Source: Martinezella calliandrae
GTDB lineage: Bacteria; Pseudomonadota; Alphaproteobacteria; Rhizobiales; Rhizobiaceae
Assembly: GCF_030272695.1 (NCBI RefSeq)
Contig: NZ_JARFYN010000017.1
Location: forward strand, 145,019-209,018
DNA length: 64,000 bases
Direction: 5' to 3'
This document shows, piece by piece, positions 1 through 10,387 of the stretch; within the stretch, counting starts at the first letter, position 1, and each line of letters starts with the position of its first letter. The notes under the pieces were generated by a model that saw only the letters and a program-made list of their open reading frames with translations, searched no databases and had not been told where the DNA came from. Made by a program: the position numbers and the translations under genes.

Positions 1-1
1 C

Positions 2-412
2 ACCTTCCTCGGCGCCTATGCGATCTTCTTCCCGATGCACTACCTCGGCCTGATGGGCGTGCCCCGCCGCTATTATGAGCTTGGCGAAACCGCTTTCATT
101 CCGCCGTCGGCCCATACGCTGAACATGTTCATCACCGTTGCCGCGTTGGTGGTGGGAGCCGCTCAGCTTCTGTTCCTGTTCAATCTCGCCTGGAGCCTTC
201 GCTTCGGCCGGCAAGCGGGCGGCAATCCATGGCGGGCGACGACATTGGAATGGCAGACACCGCAAACCCCGCCGGTTCACGGCAATTGGGGCAAGGAACT
301 GCCGATCGTCTACCGGTGGCCGTATGATTACAGTGTCCCCGGAGCAAGTCAGGACTTCCTGCCGCAGAACCAGCCGGCTTCGGGCGGATTGTCCGCAGGG
401 GCGTCGTCATGA
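2..412 (+). CDS. coxN: Cytochrome c oxidase subunit I, C-terminal part (5' end outside window)
   Basis: This is the C-terminal 136 residues of a haem-copper oxidase subunit I; the frame is open to the window edge. It contains the family segment running from a TFLGAY-like helix through HYLGLMGVPRRYY, followed by one more membrane helix and the conserved GNPWRATTLEWQTPQTPP tail. Subunit I is the catalytic subunit in the inner membrane that reduces oxygen and pumps protons. Its stop overlaps the start of the next gene (ATGA at 409-412), so the genes are translationally coupled. The order I, III-like, III, IV resembles coxMNOP of Bradyrhizobium, an alternative aa3-type oxidase. The gene symbol rests on that order only. 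The metal and haem ligand region lies outside the window. Confidence 0.93.
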   Translation, partial: TFLGAYAIFFPMHYLGLMGVPRRYYELGETAFIPPSAHTLNMFITVAALVVGAAQLLFLFNLAWSLRFGRQAGGNPWRATTLEWQTPQTPPVHGNWGKELPIVYRWPYDYSVPGASQDFLPQNQPASGGLSAGASS

Positions 413-1113
413 GCGCCATTCTGATCTTCCTGGCGGGGATCGCCGGCATCATCATCTGGTGGATGGCAGGGCAGCGGCTGACCTCGAAGCCCTGGCTGGA
501 AGCAGGGGTGGCGGGCGATGCGCCGGAGATGCGGGGGTCACCGGCGACAGCGGCGAAAGTCGGTCTCGGCATCTTTCTCGCTGTCGTCGGCTCCCTGTTC
601 ACGCTCCTCATCAGCGCCTATCTTAGTCGCCTCAGCGGCTCAGACTGGTGGAGTATTCCGATCCCACGACTGCTTTGGGTGAATACCGCCGCGCTTGCCA
701 CCAGCAGCGTCGCGCTGCAATGGGCGAAGATGGAAGCTCGTCTTGACCGCAGCGAGATGCTGAACACGGCCCTCGCAGTGGCGTTCGTGTTGGCTGTTCT
801 GTTTCTGGCCGGACAGGTCCTGGCGTGGCGGCAATTGGTTGCGGCCGGCTATGTGCTTGCCGACAATCCATCGAACAGCTTCTTCTACATGATCACCGGC
901 CTGCATGGCCTGCACATTCTGGGCGGGCTTTTCGTGCTCGGACGGACGACAATCCGTGCCCGGACAAGCCAGGCTCCGGCGAGGGTCAGCCTGAGCGTGG
1001 ATCTCTGCGCCATCTATTGGCATTTCATGCTCGTTGTCTGGCTAATCCTTTTTGCGCTCTTCGCAGGCTGGGCAAATAGTTTTGTCGATCTCTGCCGCCA
1101 ATTGGTCACTTGA
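409..1113 (+). CDS. coxO: Cytochrome c oxidase subunit III-like protein (CoxO type)
   Basis: A 234-residue membrane protein with about six or seven hydrophobic segments and the haem-copper oxidase subunit III fold. Recognisable signatures are FFYMITGLHGLHILGG near residues 162-177 and the C-terminal YWHFMLVVWLILFALF helix near 203-218. It overlaps the subunit I stop by four bases and is followed ten bases later by a second subunit III gene. Two subunit III-type genes in tandem is the arrangement of rhizobial coxMNOP operons, where one is called CoxO and the other CoxP. Subunit III does not carry redox centres; in the family it stabilises the complex and its proton uptake. The family call is secure and the gene letter is inference from order. 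Confidence 0.88.
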   Translation: MSAILIFLAGIAGIIIWWMAGQRLTSKPWLEAGVAGDAPEMRGSPATAAKVGLGIFLAVVGSLFTLLISAYLSRLSGSDWWSIPIPRLLWVNTAALATSSVALQWAKMEARLDRSEMLNTALAVAFVLAVLFLAGQVLAWRQLVAAGYVLADNPSNSFFYMITGLHGLHILGGLFVLGRTTIRARTSQAPARVSLSVDLCAIYWHFMLVVWLILFALFAGWANSFVDLCRQLVT

Positions 1114-1122
1114 GGAGATTCG

Positions 1123-1848
1123 ATGATGACCGAATCCATAGAAAGACCGGCAAAGGATCCACTTCTGCAACCAGCGGGACTGCGCGGCGTCGCAGCTGAC
1201 CTGTCGTCGGACCAGAGGGCGTTCAAAAACGTCTCCTGGGGCAAGGCGATGATGTGGATCTTCCTCCTGAGCGACACTTTCATCTTTGGCTGCTTTCTGC
1301 TGGCCTATATGTCGGCACGCATGTCGACCACCGTCCCCTGGCCAAATCCCAGTGAGGTTTTTGCCCTGACGATACGAGGTACGGAAGTCCCGTTGATCCT
1401 CATCGCCATCATGACTTTCGTCCTCATTAGCAGCAGCGGCACGATGGCCATGGCTGTCAACTTTGGTTACCGCCGCGATCGCCGCAAAACCGCCGCGCTG
1501 ATGTGGGCGACGGCGGCCCTCGGCGCGACATTCGTCGGAATGCAGGCATTCGAATGGACCAAGCTGATCACGGAAGGAGTCCGCCCCTGGGGCAACCCGT
1601 GGGGTGCGGCGCAGTTTGGTTCGTCCTTTTTCATGATTACGGGCTTTCACGGCACCCACGTTTCAATCGGGGTGATTTTCCTTCTGGTCATCGCCCGCAA
1701 GGTGTGGCGGGGCGACTTCGATCAGGGAAGGCGAGGTTTTTTCACCAGCCGCAAAGGCAATTACGAGATCGTCGAGATCATGGGCTTATACTGGCACTTC
1801 GTCGATCTGGTCTGGGTATTCATCTTTGCATTCTTCTATCTGTGGTGA
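1123..1848 (+). CDS. coxP: Cytochrome c oxidase subunit III (CoxP type)
   Basis: A 241-residue membrane protein of the subunit III family. It has a soluble N-terminus of about 35 residues followed by hydrophobic helices, the signature FFMITGFHGTHVSIGV, and the C-terminal GLYWHFVDLVWVFIFAFFYLW-type helix that ends the protein. A GAGGAG ribosome binding site lies seven bases before tandem ATG codons at 1123 and 1126, so either may be used. It sits between the CoxO-like gene and the subunit IV gene in one operon. It would be part of the same inner-membrane oxidase complex. It is more typical of the family than the preceding gene, especially in its last two helices. Confidence 0.9.
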   Translation: MMTESIERPAKDPLLQPAGLRGVAADLSSDQRAFKNVSWGKAMMWIFLLSDTFIFGCFLLAYMSARMSTTVPWPNPSEVFALTIRGTEVPLILIAIMTFVLISSSGTMAMAVNFGYRRDRRKTAALMWATAALGATFVGMQAFEWTKLITEGVRPWGNPWGAAQFGSSFFMITGFHGTHVSIGVIFLLVIARKVWRGDFDQGRRGFFTSRKGNYEIVEIMGLYWHFVDLVWVFIFAFFYLW

Positions 1849-1858
1849 GGATGGCATT

Positions 1859-2191
1859 ATGGCGCAGGCGCAGGCACATTCCGGACAGCAACATCCGCTA
1901 AAACTTTACTTGATGGTGTGGGGGCTGCTTTTCGTTCTCAGCACCTTCTCCTACTTGGTCGATTATCTCGGCATTCAGGGCTATCTCAGATGGTTTCTGA
2001 TCCTACTGTTCATGATCCTGAAGGCGGGGCTGATCGTCGCCGTTTTCATGCACATGGCGTGGGAACGGCTGGCTTTGATATACGCCATCCTGGTTCCACC
2101 GGTCCTGGTGCTTGTCTTCGTCGCTTTGATGGTATCGGAATCGAACTACACGGCGCTGACTCGGCTGACCTTTTTCGGTGCTGGCCCGTAA
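1859..2191 (+). CDS. Cytochrome c oxidase subunit IV family protein
   Basis: A 110-residue protein with three hydrophobic helices, typical in length and pattern of the small bacterial oxidase subunit IV (COX4_pro family). The motif FMILKAGLIVAVFMHM near the middle of the protein is characteristic, the KA..V..FMHM pattern being shared with CyoD and CtaF relatives. The ATG at 1859 is chosen because GAGG lies upstream at a normal distance and because the start at 1826 would overlap the CoxP gene and add a non-homologous tail. It is the last gene of the operon. A hairpin-rich stretch follows at 2212-2268. Its likely role is assembly or stability of the oxidase rather than catalysis. Confidence 0.88.
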   Translation: MAQAQAHSGQQHPLKLYLMVWGLLFVLSTFSYLVDYLGIQGYLRWFLILLFMILKAGLIVAVFMHMAWERLALIYAILVPPVLVLVFVALMVSESNYTALTRLTFFGAGP

Positions 2192-2211
2192 GAGGATGGC
2201 GCTGCTATATC

Positions 2212-2268
2212 GCCGATATAGAAATCGGCAGTGGGGGAACGGCCTGGCTGGTTTCCCCTTCCCCACAT
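2212..2268 (+). terminator. Putative terminator region of the oxidase operon
   Basis: Two inverted repeats follow the subunit IV stop. GCCGAT at 2212-2217 pairs with ATCGGC at 2224-2229. Immediately after, a G-rich arm (GTGGGGGAA) faces a C-rich arm (CTTCCCCAC) across about 19 bases. There is no clean T run, so Rho-independent termination is only likely, not shown. Confidence 0.4.
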
Positions 2269-2375
2269 GAGTTTTTTCGACCGTGTGCCAAAACCGGGGG
2301 CCTTTGAGCCGCCGCTCGCCTCACCGTGAAAATTTCGATCTCCGAAATCTTGGGAACCCATCCTGTCTGTACCAG

Positions 2376-2400
2376 TTGTTCAAGTGTACGACTTGAACAA
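2376..2400. promoter_or_regulatory. Perfect 10-bp inverted repeat before a small ORF
   Basis: TTGTTCAAGT (2376-2385) and ACTTGAACAA (2391-2400) are perfect reverse complements separated by GTACG. The repeat ends 12 bases before the ATG of the small ORF at 2413 and overlaps the start of its ribosome binding region. Length and symmetry suit an operator for a dimeric regulator. It could also act as an RNA hairpin that controls initiation. Confidence 0.5.
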
Positions 2401-2412
2401 CGGAGACAAGAA

Positions 2413-2586
2413 ATGAGCAAAAGCGACGTTCAAAAACTCCAGAAGCGAGCCGAACGGCAGGTGAAGAATACCAGCGCTGGCGGCCACCTTGGCGGAACAT
2501 ATTTTGGTCAGCAGCCTGACGGCAAAACGATATCGTCATCCACCAACGACAGCGCCAAAGCGCGGAGGAACGATGGCAACAGCTGA
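2413..2586 (+). CDS. Small hypothetical protein, 57 residues
   Basis: I do not recognise this protein. It is hydrophilic, begins MSKSDVQKLQKRAERQ, and is rich in Lys, Arg, Ser and Asn without a membrane segment or cysteine. The ATG at 2413 is preferred over 2326 because GGAGACAAGAA precedes it, whereas the upstream extension runs through the perfect palindrome at 2376-2400. The N-terminus looks helical and basic, and the rest looks disordered. It stands alone between the oxidase operon and the convergent groESL genes. The ribosome binding site and the adjacent palindrome make it more credible than a chance ORF, but coding status is not proven. Confidence 0.5.
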   Translation: MSKSDVQKLQKRAERQVKNTSAGGHLGGTYFGQQPDGKTISSSTNDSAKARRNDGNS

Positions 2587-2680
2587 TTTCATTGTAATTC
2601 CAAGAGCGGAATTGAACATCCTTGAGACGCCGAGATAAGACGCTACGCACGGCATGATGGTTAGGCGACCGACCCCTCGG

Positions 2681-2710
2681 TCCCCGCGGGCAATGGCCCG
2701 CCCAGCGGGA
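2681..2710 (-). terminator. Putative groEL terminator hairpin
   Basis: GCGGGC (2686-2691) and GCCCGC (2696-2701) flank an AATG loop, with partial outer pairing of TCCCC and GCGGGA. The element lies about 20 bases past the groEL stop in the direction of groEL transcription. No T run is visible. Confidence 0.45.
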
Positions 2711-2729
2711 CGAGCCATCATGAGGATCA

Positions 2730-4361
<1,632 letters not shown>

Positions 4362-4390
4362 TCACTCCTCCATAGGCAGCAAAGTCTTGA

Positions 4391-4705
4391 TCAAGCGGCT
4401 CTTTCGTCTGCGGTCTGGGTCTCGATGACGCCCAGAACGTCACTTTCCTTCATGATCAGCAAATCTTCACCATTGATCTTGATCTCGGTGCCGGACCATT
4501 TACCGAACAGAATGCGATCGCCGGTCTTCACATCGAGCGGTTGGATCTGGCCCGCCTCGTTGCGTGCGCCAGGGCCAACGGCCATGACTTCGCCTTCCTG
4601 CGGCTTTTCCTTGGCGGTGTCCGGAATGATGATGCCGCCCTTGGTTTTCTCCTCAGACTCGACGCGGCGGACGAGAATGCGATCATGAAGTGGTCGGAAC
4701 GTCAT
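4391..4705 (-). CDS. groES: Co-chaperonin GroES (10 kDa)
   Basis: A 104-residue GroES with the standard start [18 protein letters not shown], the mobile loop region [12 protein letters not shown] at about residues 20-31, and the C-terminal [15 protein letters not shown]. It caps the GroEL ring. The ATG at 4705 is selected over the one at 4726 because GGGAGGAG lies a few bases before it and family homology begins exactly there. It is the first gene of the groESL operon. No CIRCE element (TTAGCACTC-N9-GAGTGCTAA) is seen upstream, so HrcA control is not supported. A sigma-32-like -35 box is listed separately. Confidence 0.97.
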   Translation of the reverse strand: MTFRPLHDRILVRRVESEEKTKGGIIIPDTAKEKPQEGEVMAVGPGARNEAGQIQPLDVKTGDRILFGKWSGTEIKINGEDLLIMKESDVLGVIETQTADERAA

Positions 4706-4790
4706 GCTCTCCTCCCTGACAGACAATTATAATCAATGCGCGCGTGCCCGGACTCGACCACCGATACGGGCCGTTAAGGTCCTTCAGCGT

Positions 4791-4825
4791 TCGATAGAAT
4801 TGATCTCGTTTAGCGCGTTTTCAAG
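4791..4825 (-). promoter_or_regulatory. Possible heat-shock (RpoH-type) promoter for groESL
   Basis: On the minus strand CTTGAAA (from 4825) matches the RpoH -35 consensus of alphaproteobacteria, and TTCTATCG follows about 20 bases later (4799-4792) as a weak -10. The spacing is long for RpoH, so this is a tentative call. Confidence 0.3.
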
Positions 4826-4937
4826 TGAGAAAGAGCGAAAATTTTGGCACTCTACGCCGCCGACTGCTAATGCGATCGAAAGAGCCGTAAATTCGGCTCA
4901 ATCATTCGGTCTTTCGCAGATGTTTCCACCTGCAAGT

Positions 4938-6947
4938 CTAACCATTTTCCAGCCAGCGCCTCTCCTCGAAAGAAAGCTGAATGTCAAAGGCGCCAAGGCT
5001 GTGATTGAGCTCGGCCAGCGAACGGGGACCGATTAGCGGTATGACCGGCCAGGGCTGCTGCAACACATAGGCGAGCGCAACCTGGATCGGGTCCTTTCCA
5101 AGCCGTTTTCCCAATTCTTCGCTGCGATCCCTGCGCGCGAAATTCGTCTCCGAATACCATGCACGAGCCAGTTCCGGATCGCTGAACTTGCCGCGGCCGG
5201 CGCGGTCGGTGAAGAAGCCGCGTGCCTGGCTCGACCAGGCGAAATTGGTGATCTTTCGGTCCGCAAGCCACGATCTCCATTCGGCGTCGGAAGAAGCAAC
5301 GCAGCCAGCCCAAACTGGTTGAACCATGTCGGCCAGCGAGAAATTGTTCGAAAGCACGCTTGGCCTCGTCTTGCCGGTGCGTTCGGCATAGGCAATCGCT
5401 TCATCCATGCGCTCGCGCGTCCAGTTGGAACCGCCGACCGGGCCTCGAATGCGCCCTGCCCTGACTTCGGCATCCATGGCGTCAACGAACTCGCCAACCG
5501 GGATATCCGGGTTGTCGCGATGCATGAAATATATATCGACATAGTCGCTCTTCAGCCGATCCAGACTAATGGTCAACTGCTTGCCGATGACATCAGGATA
5601 ACAGAGCGGGCTGTGTGCCCCTTTCTCTATGATCACCACCTTTTCGCGGACGCCGCGGCTTTGCATCCATTCACCGATCAGGCGGTCCTGCGTCCCGCCG
5701 CCATATTGAAAGGCGGAGTCGATCAGATTTCCGCCGGCCTCGAAGAAGGCGTCGAGAACGATCGCCGCACCGGGAAAGGTGGAAAATTCCATCATGCCGA
5801 GCGCGGCCTTCGACATCTCCTTCGACAAGCCGGCGATCGTTCCGCGCGCCACATGGTCTTGCCTGCGCACAAGCACGTCGGCGCGCAGCGTCCGGGTGCG
5901 GACTGCAGGCGTCTCCAGGGCATATTCGAGGCCGATCGCGGCGCGCCATTTATCCAACACCCGCAGATTGCCGATCGTGTCCGCCCGCGTCATGCCGGGA
6001 TAGGCAAATTCTTTGCGGCCTGCACGGATCGCAACTCCCGCAGCGTCAACCTCAAAGCTGTAGATGTGACGTGGTTCATCAACGAGAACATCCTGCCGTG
6101 TGCCATCGACGGTAAAAAGCCGGATCGTCGCCGTTCCGCCTTGCTTGCCGGCAGCAAACCAGAATTGATCAAGCTCGATCCGCCCTTGCGTGCCGAAAAT
6201 GCGAAGGACATTGTCCTGTGCCAGCGACACCGAGCAGGAAAGCTCGGCGATGATGCCGTTCGGGAAATGCAGCACGGCTGCACTCCATTCGTCGACGCCA
6301 GTCTCGCCGAGATGGCCCACGGCAAAGACCTTGTCGGGCTCGATTACACCCGTTTCGCTGCCGATCCCGGCAATCAGGCGCGCCATCGAAACGGGATAGC
6401 CGCCGACATCGAGAATGCCGCCGCCAGCAAGATCGTTCGAAAACAACCTGTGACTGCGATCATACGGCAGCTTTGCGAAGCCGAAGCTGGATTTGATCAG
6501 ACGCACTTCGCCGATCGCCTTCGCCTTCAAGAGCTCGATCAGCTTCGCGGACAATGGATGCAGGCGATACATAAAGGCTTCGCCGAGAAAAGTGCCGGCC
6601 TGACGCGCGGCCTCCTGCATCGCCTCCGCCTCTGCGGCCGAAAGCCCCATCGGCTTTTCACACAGGACGTGCTTGCCATGCTCAGCCGCTTTGATTGCCC
6701 ATTCGGCGTGGCTCGGATGCGGCGTGGCGATATAAACGGCATCGATTGCCGGATCCGCCAGCAGCGCATCGTAGCCATGGACGATGCGCGCCCGCGGAAA
6801 GTTCTTGGCAAGATCCGGCTTATCAGGATTGCGCGTTCCGATTGCCTCGACGCGACCGGTCTTAGACTGTGCAACGCCCGCAAAGAAATCAGCAGCGATC
6901 CGGCCGGGTCCGAGGATCCCCCAGCGTATTTTATCCATATCTGTCAT
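4938..6947 (-). CDS. Gfo/Idh/MocA oxidoreductase fused to an aldo/keto reductase
   Basis: A 669-residue two-domain protein. Residues 1 to about 335 are a Gfo/Idh/MocA dehydrogenase, with Rossmann motif GILGPGRIA (10-18), EKP lysine motif HVLCEKPM (93-100) and the long C-terminal beta-sheet domain. Residues from about 365 to the end form an aldo/keto reductase barrel, with the tetrad visible as D409 and Y414 (NLIDSAFQYGGG), K441 (IIEKGAH) and H475 (YFMHRDN). Both halves bind NAD(P) and act on sugars or polyols, so the fusion may couple oxidation and reduction of a hexose. It is the last gene of the sugar ABC/beta-galactosidase operon, 63 bases after the GH42 stop. The substrate is unknown. Confidence 0.9.
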   Translation of the reverse strand: MTDMDKIRWGILGPGRIAADFFAGVAQSKTGRVEAIGTRNPDKPDLAKNFPRARIVHGYDALLADPAIDAVYIATPHPSHAEWAIKAAEHGKHVLCEKPMGLSAAEAEAMQEAARQAGTFLGEAFMYRLHPLSAKLIELLKAKAIGEVRLIKSSFGFAKLPYDRSHRLFSNDLAGGGILDVGGYPVSMARLIAGIGSETGVIEPDKVFAVGHLGETGVDEWSAAVLHFPNGIIAELSCSVSLAQDNVLRIFGTQGRIELDQFWFAAGKQGGTATIRLFTVDGTRQDVLVDEPRHIYSFEVDAAGVAIRAGRKEFAYPGMTRADTIGNLRVLDKWRAAIGLEYALETPAVRTRTLRADVLVRRQDHVARGTIAGLSKEMSKAALGMMEFSTFPGAAIVLDAFFEAGGNLIDSAFQYGGGTQDRLIGEWMQSRGVREKVVIIEKGAHSPLCYPDVIGKQLTISLDRLKSDYVDIYFMHRDNPDIPVGEFVDAMDAEVRAGRIRGPVGGSNWTRERMDEAIAYAERTGKTRPSVLSNNFSLADMVQPVWAGCVASSDAEWRSWLADRKITNFAWSSQARGFFTDRAGRGKFSDPELARAWYSETNFARRDRSEELGKRLGKDPIQVALAYVLQQPWPVIPLIGPRSLAELNHSLGAFDIQLSFEERRWLENG

Positions 6948-7009
6948 GATGAAACGTCCTTTTGCTGTGATCGGCGCCCTGACAACGAAGCGGGCGCCGC
7001 AAATTCGTG

Positions 7010-9175
7010 TCAGCTCAACTCGACGATCGCGCAGCCATAGGCTTCGAGGGACAGAGCGCCAGACACCGGCTTTCCGGCGTCAAGGAGATTGATGCCGGCC
7101 GGTACGCCGGTCAGTTCGACGCGCTGGTCGACGTAGTTCTGGATGAAAAGCAGACGCCGTTCATCGTTTTGGCGCATTGTCACTTCGACACCGCCGGGCA
7201 GCTCGGCGATCAGCGGCTCAACCCCTGCCTCCGCAAAGGTTCGGTCGGCGACCGCTGCCGTCAGCTCTGGGGTCAAATAGGTGCCGAGATAGAGAACCCT
7301 GCCCTTGCCGACCTTGCGCGAGGTCGCCATCGGCACCCCTACGGCATAACGGTTCGACCAGGTCGCCACCACCTCGACATCATCCGCAATCGTCAGGTTC
7401 TCGTAGAAATGCGCGGCCTCGAGCTCGCGGTTGCCGATCGTGAAACGGCGGACGCGGCGATGGGATTCAGCCGGGCGGTTGGGGGGTACGACCACTCCCC
7501 CGGAGCGCCCCATGACATCGAAAAGGCCACTGGCGCCCGGCGCGGCAAGCCGGCCAAAATCCTCGACCTTGACGCCGGTCAACCGCGAGAGCGATGAACC
7601 AGGCGCCGTCTCGCGGATGACGTGATTGTTTTCATCACGCGTGCCGGTGCGAGCGCCGATGATCACAGTGCCGCCGGCGCGGGCAAAGGCCTCGAGCCGT
7701 TCGGTCCAACCATCCTTCCACATCACCCAATGCGGAACATAAAGGAGCTTCAATCGCGAAAGATCGTCTTCCGGATGAATGAAGCCGCAGGCGATGCCTC
7801 GGTCGTAGCAATATTGATGCAGCAAGACCGCATCGTCTTGCGGGCTCGGCAGGCCGATCGAGTAGGTCTTGTGCGCCTCCTGATTATCGAAATCGGCGCC
7901 TGCGATGCCGACATCCATACGAACATAGGTGCCGAGGATCTTGTCCTTGAGCATCGTCATCTCAGTGGCGAAGCGTTTTGCCTCGTCGTAGCGATGGCGC
8001 GGCACATCGTCGTGATCGATGACGCCCATCCAATAGATTTCCGCGCCAAAATGCGCTGGACGCCAGCGGAAGAACATCAAACCATCGGCGCCACGTGCGA
8101 CGGAGGACATCGCCATGCGCCGCATTTCGCCGGGCTCGGGCGTCAGCGTGCAGAAGCCCGGCTGGCTGCCGAAGCTGGATTGCTGTTCCGGAACGATATA
8201 GTTGCCCGAAAATCCGCGACAGATATCGAGATGCAGCGCCTGAACCTTGGCGTGGTTGCCGATGCGTTGGAACTCGTCATAGAGCATCGGGTAGATATCG
8301 TAGCCGACAAAATCGAGATCAGTGGAGAACTGACCACGAAAATCGATATCGCGTAAGCCGCCGAGATTATGGAAGATGAACCAATCGGCCCTGGTCGCGC
8401 GGAGAATTTCCACCTGATCATGCTGGAAGCGCGCCGTCGCAAAGGCCAGAAAACGATGATAATCCTGCAAATGGCCCGGACTTGGGAAGGTCGGCGCGAA
8501 GTCGAGGGGAAGCACGACCTGACTAAAATCGTCATAGGCCGTCGCCCAGAAATCGCCGCCCCAGGCGAAATTTAGCTTGTCGATCGTGCCGTATTTATCC
8601 GCGAGATACGCCTGGAATTCCTTCAGCGTCGAGGACGAAAAGGATTCCGGCATGCTTGTATTGAGTTCATTGTCAGTCTGCCAGCCGATGACATCAGGAT
8701 TGTTGCGATAGTGCTCGGCCATCGCCTGGGTGATGCGCTTGCTGTGCTCGCGGAAAACAGGGCTTGCGGTATCGGCGTGCTGGCGCGAACCGTGGCTCAT
8801 CATTCGGCCGTTACCGTCGACGCGTAGGATTTCCGGGTGAGCCGCCGTTAGCCAGCGCGGGGGCGTTGCGGTCGGTGTGCACATGATGGTGCTGAGACCA
8901 TGACGGCCAAGGACCGCGATGGCTCGATCGAAGAGATCGAAATCGAATGTGCCCAGCGTGGGCTCGAACAGATGCCAGGCGAACTCGCCGAGACGGACGA
9001 CATTAAAGCCAGCTTCGGCCATGCGCTTGGCGTCGCGTTCCCAATAGCTTTCGTCGACATGTTCTGGATAATGCGGCGCGCCGACCAGAAACCTGTTGGT
9101 CTTGATGGTGCGCCATACGGAAAGGTCCGTGGTACTGCTGCTGACTGACACTGTATCGAGCTCCTGAAGGATCAT
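7010..9175 (-). CDS. Beta-galactosidase, glycoside hydrolase family 42
   Basis: A 721-residue GH42 enzyme with an N-terminal TIM barrel, an A4-type trimerisation domain from about residue 400, and a C-terminal beta domain. The acid/base glutamate is E170 in GWQTDNELN and the nucleophile is probably E330 in NYIVPEQQ. GAPHYPEH near residue 32 and the TPTATPP loop near 100 are typical of the family. No signal peptide is seen, so it should cleave imported beta-galactosides in the cytoplasm. Its ATG overlaps the stop of the upstream ABC ATPase gene by four bases (9172-9175), giving translational coupling. The neighbouring transporter and downstream dehydrogenase fit a galacto-oligosaccharide or related glycoside pathway. 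Confidence 0.94.
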   Translation of the reverse strand: MILQELDTVSVSSSTTDLSVWRTIKTNRFLVGAPHYPEHVDESYWERDAKRMAEAGFNVVRLGEFAWHLFEPTLGTFDFDLFDRAIAVLGRHGLSTIMCTPTATPPRWLTAAHPEILRVDGNGRMMSHGSRQHADTASPVFREHSKRITQAMAEHYRNNPDVIGWQTDNELNTSMPESFSSSTLKEFQAYLADKYGTIDKLNFAWGGDFWATAYDDFSQVVLPLDFAPTFPSPGHLQDYHRFLAFATARFQHDQVEILRATRADWFIFHNLGGLRDIDFRGQFSTDLDFVGYDIYPMLYDEFQRIGNHAKVQALHLDICRGFSGNYIVPEQQSSFGSQPGFCTLTPEPGEMRRMAMSSVARGADGLMFFRWRPAHFGAEIYWMGVIDHDDVPRHRYDEAKRFATEMTMLKDKILGTYVRMDVGIAGADFDNQEAHKTYSIGLPSPQDDAVLLHQYCYDRGIACGFIHPEDDLSRLKLLYVPHWVMWKDGWTERLEAFARAGGTVIIGARTGTRDENNHVIRETAPGSSLSRLTGVKVEDFGRLAAPGASGLFDVMGRSGGVVVPPNRPAESHRRVRRFTIGNRELEAAHFYENLTIADDVEVVATWSNRYAVGVPMATSRKVGKGRVLYLGTYLTPELTAAVADRTFAEAGVEPLIAELPGGVEVTMRQNDERRLLFIQNYVDQRVELTGVPAGINLLDAGKPVSGALSLEAYGCAIVELS

Positions 9176-10320
9176 TTGTCGAGGATCGGCTTGCGGACCG
9201 TAATGGTCCGCTCGTCATTTTCGGAAAACAGGTAGACCTCGCGCGGATCGATGCGAAGGCTGATCGGTTGATCACCATCGATGCCGGCGACGCGGCCGAC
9301 CTGCACGGTGATATTGCCGGTGCCGCTCTCGGAGCTGACGCATTGCAGCTGTCCGGCGTCGACGTAGAGGATCGTCTCTCGTCCGAGATGCTCGACGAGG
9401 CGGACGCGGCCGGAAATCGTGGCGCCGGCGGAGATGGCGTCCTCCTGGACCGCAATGCTTTCCGGACGGACACCGAGGGTCAGCGTCGTTCCCATTTGCA
9501 CCGAGGCATTAGCTGCCAGCTCCATGGCGATCGGCGCCAGGCCTGGCGCGGAGACGGTCACCCTGCCTCCCGACACATCGTCGACGGTCACGGGGAAGAA
9601 GTTCATGCGGGGCGCACCGAGAAAACCGGCGACGAAAAGGTTGTCCGGGTTGCGGTAGAGTTCCAGCGGCGAGCCGACCTGTTCGATGACGCCGCGATTG
9701 AGAACCACGATCCGGCTCGCCATGGTCATGGCTTCGATCTGGTCGTGTGTCACATAGACCATCGTCGCGCCGAGTTCGGCATGCAGGCCGCTCAACTCGA
9801 CTCGCATCTGCGTTCGAAGGGCTGCATCAAGGTTCGATAGCGGTTCGTCGAACAGGAAAACATCGGGCGAACGCGTGATCGCCCGACCGATCGCCACACG
9901 CTGGCGCTGACCGCCCGAAAGCTGCTTCGGCCGCTTTTCGAGCTGATCGGTGATCCTGAGGATCTTGGCCGCGCGCGCCACCGTAGCGTCGATCTCCGCC
10001 TTCGGGCGCTTGGCCATGCGCAGACCGAAGCCCATATTCTCGGCGACCGTCATATGCGGATAGAGTGCATAAGACTGAAACACCATGGCAATGCCGCGAT
10101 CGCCGGGTTCCGACTTGCTGACATCGCGGCCATTGATGAGGATCTGGCCCGAAGAAATCGTTTCCAGCCCGGCGATCGATTTCAAAAGAGTGGACTTGCC
10201 GCAACCGGAAGGGCCGACCATGACGATGAACTCGCCGTGCTCGACGCAAAGATCGATGCCGCGCAGCGCATGATAGGCGCCGTAGCTTTTATTGACATGT
10301 CGAAGTTCGAGACTGGTCAT
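9172..10320 (-). CDS. Sugar ABC transporter ATP-binding protein (MalK/UgpC type)
   Basis: A 382-residue ATPase of the carbohydrate importer class CUT1. Walker A is GPSGCGKST (36-44), the signature LSGGQRQR (134-141), Walker B VFLFDEP (154-160) and the switch histidine in YVTHDQ near residue 190. A C-terminal TOBE/OB regulatory region follows from about residue 235. The ATG at 10320 is preferred because homology (MTSLELRHVNKSYG) starts there; the ORF runs 33 bases further upstream without conserved sequence. It powers the two permeases encoded upstream in the same operon. MalK-type ATPases often serve several binding proteins, so it may not be exclusive to this transporter. Confidence 0.95.
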   Translation of the reverse strand: MTSLELRHVNKSYGAYHALRGIDLCVEHGEFIVMVGPSGCGKSTLLKSIAGLETISSGQILINGRDVSKSEPGDRGIAMVFQSYALYPHMTVAENMGFGLRMAKRPKAEIDATVARAAKILRITDQLEKRPKQLSGGQRQRVAIGRAITRSPDVFLFDEPLSNLDAALRTQMRVELSGLHAELGATMVYVTHDQIEAMTMASRIVVLNRGVIEQVGSPLELYRNPDNLFVAGFLGAPRMNFFPVTVDDVSGGRVTVSAPGLAPIAMELAANASVQMGTTLTLGVRPESIAVQEDAISAGATISGRVRLVEHLGRETILYVDAGQLQCVSSESGTGNITVQVGRVAGIDGDQPISLRIDPREVYLFSENDERTITVRKPILDK

Positions 10321-10387
10321 GCTTCTAGGCTCACAGAAGAAGGATTGGCACAAGGCGTGGGAAAAACGAATGGATGGGACAAGATCA

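Noticed and set aside
4706..4937. CIRCE element before groESL
   Set aside because: I looked for TTAGCACTC with its mirror 9 bases later; only scattered partial pieces exist.
5319..7040. 573-residue plus-strand ORF
   Set aside because: It is antisense to the fused dehydrogenase/aldo-keto reductase, with no family motifs.
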